A stretch of DNA of 44,707 nt from Aurantimonas coralicida DSM 14790. GTDB lineage: Bacteria > Pseudomonadota > Alphaproteobacteria > Rhizobiales > Rhizobiaceae. Location: NCBI RefSeq assembly GCF_000421645.1, contig NZ_ATXK01000015.1, positions 1-44,707 on the forward strand. Direction: 5' to 3'. The notes below the pieces were generated by a model, which worked only from the letters and a program-made list of their open reading frames with translations, was not told the origin of the DNA and did no database searches. The translations under genes were made by a program, and so were the position numbers. Shown here in pieces: positions 40,334-44,707 of the stretch; position 1 is the stretch's first letter; each line of letters begins with the position of its first letter.

Positions 40334-40723
40334 ATGAAAAAGATTATCATCGCGGCTATTGCGAGCACGCTGATCACCTCATCTGCCTTCGCCGGCGGGC
40401 TAGTGCCCGGATCGGAAGCTGGAATCGAAAGTCATGAGACTGCCGAACGCCTTGCGATAGCGAAAGGAGGAGGGCATATCCCGGCAAATTCGGTGGATCA
40501 TACCATATTTAGTCATCCGCCTCAGACGTTCGGCTACAGCGTTCCAGATGCAGGCGTAAGCAACCACAACATCATTCCCGGCTCTGAATATGGGATTGAG
40601 AAGCTGGAGGAGACCAGAAGAGATCAGGTGCAGTCTGGGAGTTTCGCGACCGGGAAGGCAACTGCCCCGACCCCTCTCGGCTGGAACTTCCTCGTTCCCG
40701 GATCCGAGTATGGCCTGCTGTAA
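40334..40723 (+). CDS. exported protein with three PGSE repeats
   Basis: 129 aa with signal peptide (residues 1-20) and AGGAATG upstream of the start. Three copies of [LI]-[VI]-P-G-S-E-[AY]-G-[IL] at residues 23-31, 80-88 and 120-128 are spread along the mature protein; the last is the C-terminus. Between them are HTIFSHPPQTFGY and a charged helix. No catalytic residues or metal cluster seen. It lies between the cupredoxin and the CusF-like genes, so a copper-linked role is inferred from position only. Confidence 0.65.
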   Translation: MKKIIIAAIASTLITSSAFAGGLVPGSEAGIESHETAERLAIAKGGGHIPANSVDHTIFSHPPQTFGYSVPDAGVSNHNIIPGSEYGIEKLEETRRDQVQSGSFATGKATAPTPLGWNFLVPGSEYGLL

Positions 40724-40809
40724 TGCTGGTTATCGTTGGCCAGATGGAAGAGCGTCTGGCTAGCGACACTCGCGACCAAACAAATCAAATCTTATGAAGG
40801 AAAAATACG

Positions 40810-41091
40810 ATGAAATTGACCAAAATCGCGACATTCGCGTTCCTTTCGTTCTCTGTGGCGAGTCCTTCGATAGCCGCTGAATTCACCAAAGGAACCGTGC
40901 AGAAGGTCGACGCCAAGGCCAAGAAGCTGACGATCAGGCATGAGGAACTGGTCAATCTCGACATGCCGGCAATGACGATGGTGTTCGTCGTCGCCGATCC
41001 CGCGATGCTGGAAACGGCAAAGGAAGGTCAGGCGATCGAGTTCGTTGCGGAACGAGTTCGCGGCAAGTTGACCGTCGTTGAGATGAAATAA
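40810..41091 (+). CDS. CusF-like copper-binding protein
   Basis: 93 aa with signal peptide (residues 1-22) and AAGGA eight or so bases upstream. The CusF fold signature is complete: GTVQKVDAKAKKLTIRHEEL, then LDMPAMTMVFVV, giving the His and the two Mets of the Cu(I) site. The Trp that caps copper in E. coli CusF is replaced (MTMVF). It binds Cu(I)/Ag(I) in the periplasm and hands it to efflux pumps. A hairpin follows the stop. Confidence 0.9.
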   Translation: MKLTKIATFAFLSFSVASPSIAAEFTKGTVQKVDAKAKKLTIRHEELVNLDMPAMTMVFVVADPAMLETAKEGQAIEFVAERVRGKLTVVEMK

Positions 41092-41099
41092 GCAACATT

Positions 41100-41129
41100 C
41101 CCGCCGGGCGGCGCCAACCGCCCAGCGGG
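41100..41129 (+). terminator. hairpin after the CusF-like gene
   Basis: CCCGC-C-GGGCGG (41100-41111) pairs with CCGCCC-A-GCGGG (41118-41129), with a six-base loop and one mismatch. There is no T-run, so it could be a weak terminator or an mRNA-stabilising hairpin. It lies nine bases after the stop. Confidence 0.45.
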
Positions 41130-41166
41130 ACCACGTCCCAAGTCCCACCATCCAGAGACCCGCCTC

Positions 41167-41616
41167 ATGAAATACTCGACCTTCGGCGCGATGATCGCGA
41201 CCTCCACCATCGTGATGTTCGGACTGATGTATCTGAACACCTACAGCCTCGATCACATCCTCTTCAGCGAAACCCGGGCATGGATGGCGATCGTCATGGG
41301 GGCGACAATGGCCGTCATCATGCTTGCCTTCATGCTCGGCATGTACCGAAACCGAACGGCCAATGTCGCGATCTTCGCCGCTGCAATCATCGCCTTCGCC
41401 GGCTCGCTCTATCTCGTGCGCAGCCAGGACACGATCGCGGACGTCGCCTGGATGAAGGCGATGATCCCGCATCATTCGATCGCCATACTGACCAGCGAGC
41501 GTGCCAACATCTCCGATCCGCGCGTCCGCAAGCTCGCCGACGAGATCATCGAGGCGCAGCGCCGGGAGATCGGCGAGATGAAGGCTCTGATTGCCGATCT
41601 CGAGGGCCAGGACTGA
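41167..41616 (+). CDS. DUF305 membrane protein
   Basis: 149 aa with three membrane segments (residues 5-25, 38-60 and 65-83). The C-terminal DUF305 part shows DVAWMKAMIPHHSIAILTSE, then ANISDPRVRKLADEIIEAQR, REIGEMKALI. The HH pair and Met residues of DUF305 are thought to bind metal, often copper. It faces the periplasm with the DUF305 tail. 75 bp after the CusF-like gene. Confidence 0.88.
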   Translation: MKYSTFGAMIATSTIVMFGLMYLNTYSLDHILFSETRAWMAIVMGATMAVIMLAFMLGMYRNRTANVAIFAAAIIAFAGSLYLVRSQDTIADVAWMKAMIPHHSIAILTSERANISDPRVRKLADEIIEAQRREIGEMKALIADLEGQD

Positions 41617-41679
41617 TTCGCTGAGTGACCTTCAAGATCGAAAACGGGAATCGTTTGCGGCGGAGCGCAATTCACACCG

Positions 41680-42990
41680 ATGGCAGTAGTTGACTTTGCA
41701 GGGGAGGAACTTGATCGGACGATCATCCGGGTGGAATCCCGCAATGAGATGCGGACCGTCATCTGGCGGTTCTTCGCATTGGCGGTCTTTGCGATTTCGG
41801 TGGCTTTGGAACCGGACATCGAAAGCCATGGGATCCATCTGATACTGCTCGCCGCTTACACCGGCACGTCCTTCACCGCAGTGCTTCTCGTCGCGACAGG
41901 CGCGTTCCGAGCGAGTTTCAACTGGGTTTACGTGTTCATCGACGCGGTGCTTGTCGTCTACCTCGCGGCAGAGCACATGTTCATCCCGGGAATCTCGGTC
42001 TCCGATGCGCTGGCCACGCCAAGTCTCGCCATCGCGTTCGTCCTCCTGGCGCATGCCAGCATGCGAATGCGTGTCGGACCCGTCCTCTTCTTCGCAGCGA
42101 TCGTGTCGCTCGGGTCCATCGTAACTGGGGCGATGTCACTCTTCGCTGACCCCTACCGATTGGGCCTCGCGCAGGAAGATCTTCAGGCGGCGAGTGTTCG
42201 GCTTCTGGCATTCGCCGCTGTTGCGGCCATCCAGATCATGCTGGTCGTGGACATCAAACGCTTGGTGAGATCAACTCTGTCGAAGTCGAGTGAACGTGCC
42301 AACCTCGCTCGCTTCTTTTCTCCAGGGACAGCCGAACTCCTCGCTTCGAAAGGGTTGGGCGTTGGCCTGGGACGCCACGAGGCGGCCGTCATGTTCCTGG
42401 ATATCCGCGGGTTCACCAGCCTCGCAGAGAAGATGCCCCTTGAGGAGGTCGCATCACTGCTATCGGACTTCAGGTACCGCGTCGTCGCGATGGTCTCTGA
42501 ATACGGTGGCACCATCGACAAGTTCATCGGCGATGGGGTCATGGTCGTATTTGGCTTTCCCGCATCCAGCCAGCAGGACACCGCGAATGCATTCGACTGT
42601 TCCCAGCAGTTGATTCAGCAGCTTGACGCGTGGAGTGACCGACGTGTCGGCTCCGGTGAAGCTGCGCTGTCTTTTGGTATAGGTCTGCATCACGGGAGCG
42701 TCATCGGAGGCGTGATCGCCGCCGGGGCTCATAACGAATGCACTGTACTCGGCGACGCCGTAAACCTTGCGAGCCGGCTTCAGGCGATGTGTCGAAGCCT
42801 CGACGCGGATATCGTGATGTCGCGAGCCATGGCCGAGCGGTTGCATGAGCACCGGTTGGACGAACGCTGGACCGTGAAGTCCCGTGCAAGGATCCCTGGT
42901 CGGACTGGAATGTCGGATGTCGTCTACCTTCCATCTAGTCGAGCACGTCCCGCAGTGCCTGAAATGGCGGGCAGGGGAAAGGTTTCATGA
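41680..42990 (+). CDS. membrane-bound adenylate/guanylate cyclase (class III)
   Basis: 436 aa. Five or six membrane spans in the first 205 residues are followed by a class III cyclase domain: AVMFLDIRGFTSLAEKMPLE (metal-binding Asp), EYGGTIDKFIGDGVMVVFGF (second Asp region), GLHHGSVIGGVIAAGAHNEC, TVLGDAVNLASRLQAMCRS. Family members make cAMP or cGMP; the base-specificity residues cannot be assigned safely. The soluble domain is cytoplasmic. Lying among copper genes it may link envelope copper state to a nucleotide signal (inference). Confidence 0.88.
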   Translation: MAVVDFAGEELDRTIIRVESRNEMRTVIWRFFALAVFAISVALEPDIESHGIHLILLAAYTGTSFTAVLLVATGAFRASFNWVYVFIDAVLVVYLAAEHMFIPGISVSDALATPSLAIAFVLLAHASMRMRVGPVLFFAAIVSLGSIVTGAMSLFADPYRLGLAQEDLQAASVRLLAFAAVAAIQIMLVVDIKRLVRSTLSKSSERANLARFFSPGTAELLASKGLGVGLGRHEAAVMFLDIRGFTSLAEKMPLEEVASLLSDFRYRVVAMVSEYGGTIDKFIGDGVMVVFGFPASSQQDTANAFDCSQQLIQQLDAWSDRRVGSGEAALSFGIGLHHGSVIGGVIAAGAHNECTVLGDAVNLASRLQAMCRSLDADIVMSRAMAERLHEHRLDERWTVKSRARIPGRTGMSDVVYLPSSRARPAVPEMAGRGKVS

Positions 42991-43078
42991 CATCTGCCGC
43001 CGCTGCGGCAATCAATCCGAGCCAGACGGTCGCACCGGCGCGCGATGAAGGCTTCTGCGGCTGGGGAGGGCCAGCACG

Positions 43079-43795
43079 ATGACATGTTCGATCAGTCGCC
43101 GGAGCTTCCTGCTCGGATCGAGCGCGATGCTTGCAACGACTGGAATATCGAGGGCATCCGCCGCCACACAGCACCTTCTCGTCGCTGCCGTAGGCCAGGC
43201 GCAGATCGTGCCCGAGACATTCGCAGGCCCCACGCCTGTCTGGGCATTCAACGGTACCGCGCCAGGGCCGGTGGTGCGGGTGCGTGCAGGCGAACGTCTG
43301 GCCGTCGATGTCGAGAACGGCCTCGATCAGCCGACCAGCGTGCACTGGCACGGCATCCGGATCGACAACGCGATGGATGGCGTGCCTGGCCTCACGCAGG
43401 CGGCGATCGCGCCCGGTGAGCAATTCTCCTACGATTTCGTCGCGCCGGATCCGGGGACCTACTGGTACCACTCCCACAATCGATCCTGGGAGCAGAATGC
43501 CCGCGGGCTTCACGGGGCGCTGATCGTCGACGAGCCTGAGCCGTGGCGGGGTGCCGACCGCGACCTCGTTCTGGTCCTCGACGACTGGCGTCTCGTCCAG
43601 GACGGCTCCATCGCAGACGGCTTCGGCCAGATGATGGAGTGGGCACATGGCGGCCGCATCGGCAACACGCCGACGGTTAATGGACGCCTGGGCTCAAAGA
43701 TCGCGGTCCGGCCGAACGAGTGGGTCCGGGTGCGCCATTGCCACATGCTGGAGCATGCCGCCGGCGGAATGATGATCTGGTTCGAAGTGACATGA
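43079..43795 (+). CDS. multicopper oxidase with large internal deletion
   Basis: 238 aa from the ATG at 43079, with GGGAGGG upstream. Tat-like signal (SRRSFLLGSSAMLATTG), then a normal first domain: NGTAPGPVVRVRAGERLAVD, SVHWHGIRIDN, GTYWYHSHNRSW. After VNGRLGSKIAVRPNEWVRVR the sequence jumps straight to HCHMLEHAAGGMMIWFEV, the last copper motif. The expected region of about 190-200 residues, including the HPxHxHG motif, is missing in frame. At least one trinuclear-site motif is gone, so normal oxidase activity is unlikely. The cytochrome c gene follows 10 bp downstream. Confidence 0.85.
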   Translation: MTCSISRRSFLLGSSAMLATTGISRASAATQHLLVAAVGQAQIVPETFAGPTPVWAFNGTAPGPVVRVRAGERLAVDVENGLDQPTSVHWHGIRIDNAMDGVPGLTQAAIAPGEQFSYDFVAPDPGTYWYHSHNRSWEQNARGLHGALIVDEPEPWRGADRDLVLVLDDWRLVQDGSIADGFGQMMEWAHGGRIGNTPTVNGRLGSKIAVRPNEWVRVRHCHMLEHAAGGMMIWFEVT

Positions 43796-43805
43796 GGAGA
43801 CGCCG

Positions 43806-44219
43806 ATGACGGCATCGAAAGCGACCATCTCAGCCATCGCCGGCGCGCTCGCAATCGGCGCGTTCCTTCTCTGGTGGACCCCGTCCGGAGGACCGGCATC
43901 CGACGAGCATATCGTGGCCGTGACAGTCCCACAGCTCTCCGTCCGGGCGGAGCGTGGACAGGAACTCTTCGCCGCGAACTGTGCTGCCTGCCACGGGGAT
44001 AACGCCGGCGGCACCGAACAGGGGCCGCCGCTGATCCATCGGATCTACGAGCCGAGCCACCATGGCGATCAGGCATTCCTGATCGCGGCGACGCAAGGCG
44101 CCCGTGCCCACCACTGGGGCTTCGGAAACATGCCGCCGGTTGAGGGCGTGAGTGAGCGCCAAGTCGTCGACATCGTCGCCTATATTCGCGAGGTCCAGAA
44201 GGCCAACGGCATCTTCTGA
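43806..44219 (+). CDS. class I c-type cytochrome, membrane-anchored or exported
   Basis: 137 aa. An N-terminal hydrophobic segment (residues 6-25) is followed by one haem motif CAACH in LFAANCAACHGDNAGGTEQG. A His-rich stretch (EPSHHGDQAFLIAATQGARA, HHWGFG) precedes NMPPVEGVSERQVVDIVAYI with the axial Met. It probably accepts electrons from copper oxidation and passes them to the respiratory chain. It follows the deleted oxidase by 10 bp and is convergent with a Met-rich micro-peptide gene. Confidence 0.9.
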   Translation: MTASKATISAIAGALAIGAFLLWWTPSGGPASDEHIVAVTVPQLSVRAERGQELFAANCAACHGDNAGGTEQGPPLIHRIYEPSHHGDQAFLIAATQGARAHHWGFGNMPPVEGVSERQVVDIVAYIREVQKANGIF

Positions 44220-44230
44220 ACCCGCCACGA

Positions 44231-44353
44231 TCACCGTCGCAGGTATTTCACCAGCGCCGCGATCACCAGCACGAAGACTACAAGGACGAAAATGCCCCAG
44301 AGTCCCATGCCAAAAGGCATCCATCCCATATCGCCAGAGTGTTCGCCCATCAT
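44231..44353 (-). CDS. 40-aa Met-rich single-span membrane peptide
   Basis: ATG at 44353, with GGGAG about nine bases upstream; the longer frame to 44467 has no support. MMGEHSGDMGWMPFGMGLWG, then one membrane span and ALVKYLRR. Met/His-rich start, single span and basic end match the 47-aa peptide at 13313-13456 (ALAKYVRGQK end). Both copies neighbour a cytochrome c gene. A Cu(I)-binding membrane role is inferred from composition. Confidence 0.7.
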   Translation of the reverse strand: MMGEHSGDMGWMPFGMGLWGIFVLVVFVLVIAALVKYLRR

Positions 44354-44485
44354 CGTTGTTCTCCCTGCTGAAGGTGGCTTTTCCGTCGGGTAGTCTTGAA
44401 AGCCAACGGCGGAGTTCTTGTCGAAGACGAGGAGCGTCCCCGATCCCGGTCCGCAGTGTTGGCACATGGTTGGAACGAGGAGGCT

Positions 44486-44707
44486 TCAGCCTCCCCCGAT
44501 CATGCGAAGGGGCATCCACAGACCCATGCCGATCATGACAAGGTTCTCGGTCAGCGACACGAAGCCCAGCGGCACGTTCGAGCCGCCGCCGACGCAGGCG
44601 CATTTGAGTTCGCGCTTCTGCACATAGACCGCATAGAAGACCGACACGGCGCCGATCGTCCCGATGACCAGCGCGATCGGCGCCGACAGCCAGGTGAGGG
44701 TGCCGGC
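44486..44707 (-). CDS. MauE/DoxX-like membrane protein, 5' end beyond window
   Basis: The frame runs in from the right edge for 73 codons and stops at 44486. LTWLSAPIALVIGTIGAVSV (membrane span), then FYAVYVQKRELKCACVGGGS, NVPLGFVSLTENLVMIGMGL, WM. KCACVGG--NVPLGFVSLTEN is a conserved pattern of small redox-associated membrane proteins (MauE/DoxX-like) in copper loci; the CxC pair may take part in thiol chemistry. The N-terminal spans are outside the window. It lies upstream of the 40-aa peptide on the same strand. Confidence 0.7.
   Translation of the reverse strand, partial: AGTLTWLSAPIALVIGTIGAVSVFYAVYVQKRELKCACVGGGSNVPLGFVSLTENLVMIGMGLWMPLRMIGGG

Noticed and set aside
1-44707. CRISPR arrays, tRNA/rRNA genes, intact insertion sequences
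   Set aside because: No regularly spaced repeats, no tRNA-like cloverleaf and no DDE transposase motif was recognised by reading; a covariance-model and IS search would settle it.

Overview
This 44.7 kb, GC-rich window looks alphaproteobacterial, probably Hyphomicrobiales-like. The grounds are an EipB/DUF1849 envelope protein, PCu(A)C and SCO copper chaperones, YnfA, DUF411 and DUF305 proteins, a short MerA without an N-terminal HMA domain, and dense operons joined by 4-bp overlaps. It is an accessory heavy-metal island (Zn/Cd/Pb, Cu, Hg) patched together from several acquisitions, with broken genes at the joins. No tRNA, rRNA, CRISPR array or intact transposase was recognised, and I cannot tell plasmid from chromosome.

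Layout. 1-4.8 kb is an envelope block: three L,D-transpeptidases (one cut by the left edge), EipB, a PCu(A)C-like protein and a small exported protein. 4.9-5.5 kb holds a Phd-type antitoxin with a decayed toxin. 5.6-10.0 kb (minus strand) is an operon: zntA-like P-type ATPase, isoprenylcysteine-methyltransferase-like protein, DUF411, PCu(A)C, SCO. 10.3-15.8 kb (plus) carries a ZIP-like transporter, a beta-propeller, a second DUF411, a 47-aa Met-rich membrane peptide, cytochrome c, a Met-rich GMQ-repeat protein and a second SCO-like protein, ending in gene fragments. 17-21.4 kb has a CDF exporter, YnfA, a PbrR/CadR-type MerR regulator and a dsbB-dsbA-ZIP operon. 21.4-29.6 kb is a graveyard of unknown genes, a phage lysis remnant, a chrA tail and a truncated, frameshifted Qat anti-phage operon. 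29.6-35 kb has a broken PCu(A)C gene and the mer operon (merR/merT-merP-merF*-merA) plus a second flavin disulfide oxidoreductase. 36.1-44.7 kb is a copper block: small exported protein, lipoprotein, TolC, multicopper oxidase, cupredoxin, PGSE-repeat protein, CusF-like, DUF305, an adenylate/guanylate cyclase, an internally deleted multicopper oxidase, cytochrome c, a second Met-rich membrane peptide and a MauE/DoxX-like protein.

How it fits together. Four promoters have the over-long 19-bp spacer with a central dyad typical of MerR regulators: upstream of zntA, the CDF gene, dsbB and merT. The first three plausibly form one regulon of the local PbrR/CadR-like regulator and the fourth belongs to merR. 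The zntA ATPase and CDF would export Zn/Cd/Pb, MerT/P/A import and reduce Hg(II), and the copper block oxidises, buffers and exports copper in the periplasm. The least familiar items are the recurring Met-rich micro-membrane peptide next to a cytochrome c, an 8-bp tandem repeat that breaks merF and whose contraction would fuse MerF in frame to MerA, and the Qat remnant.
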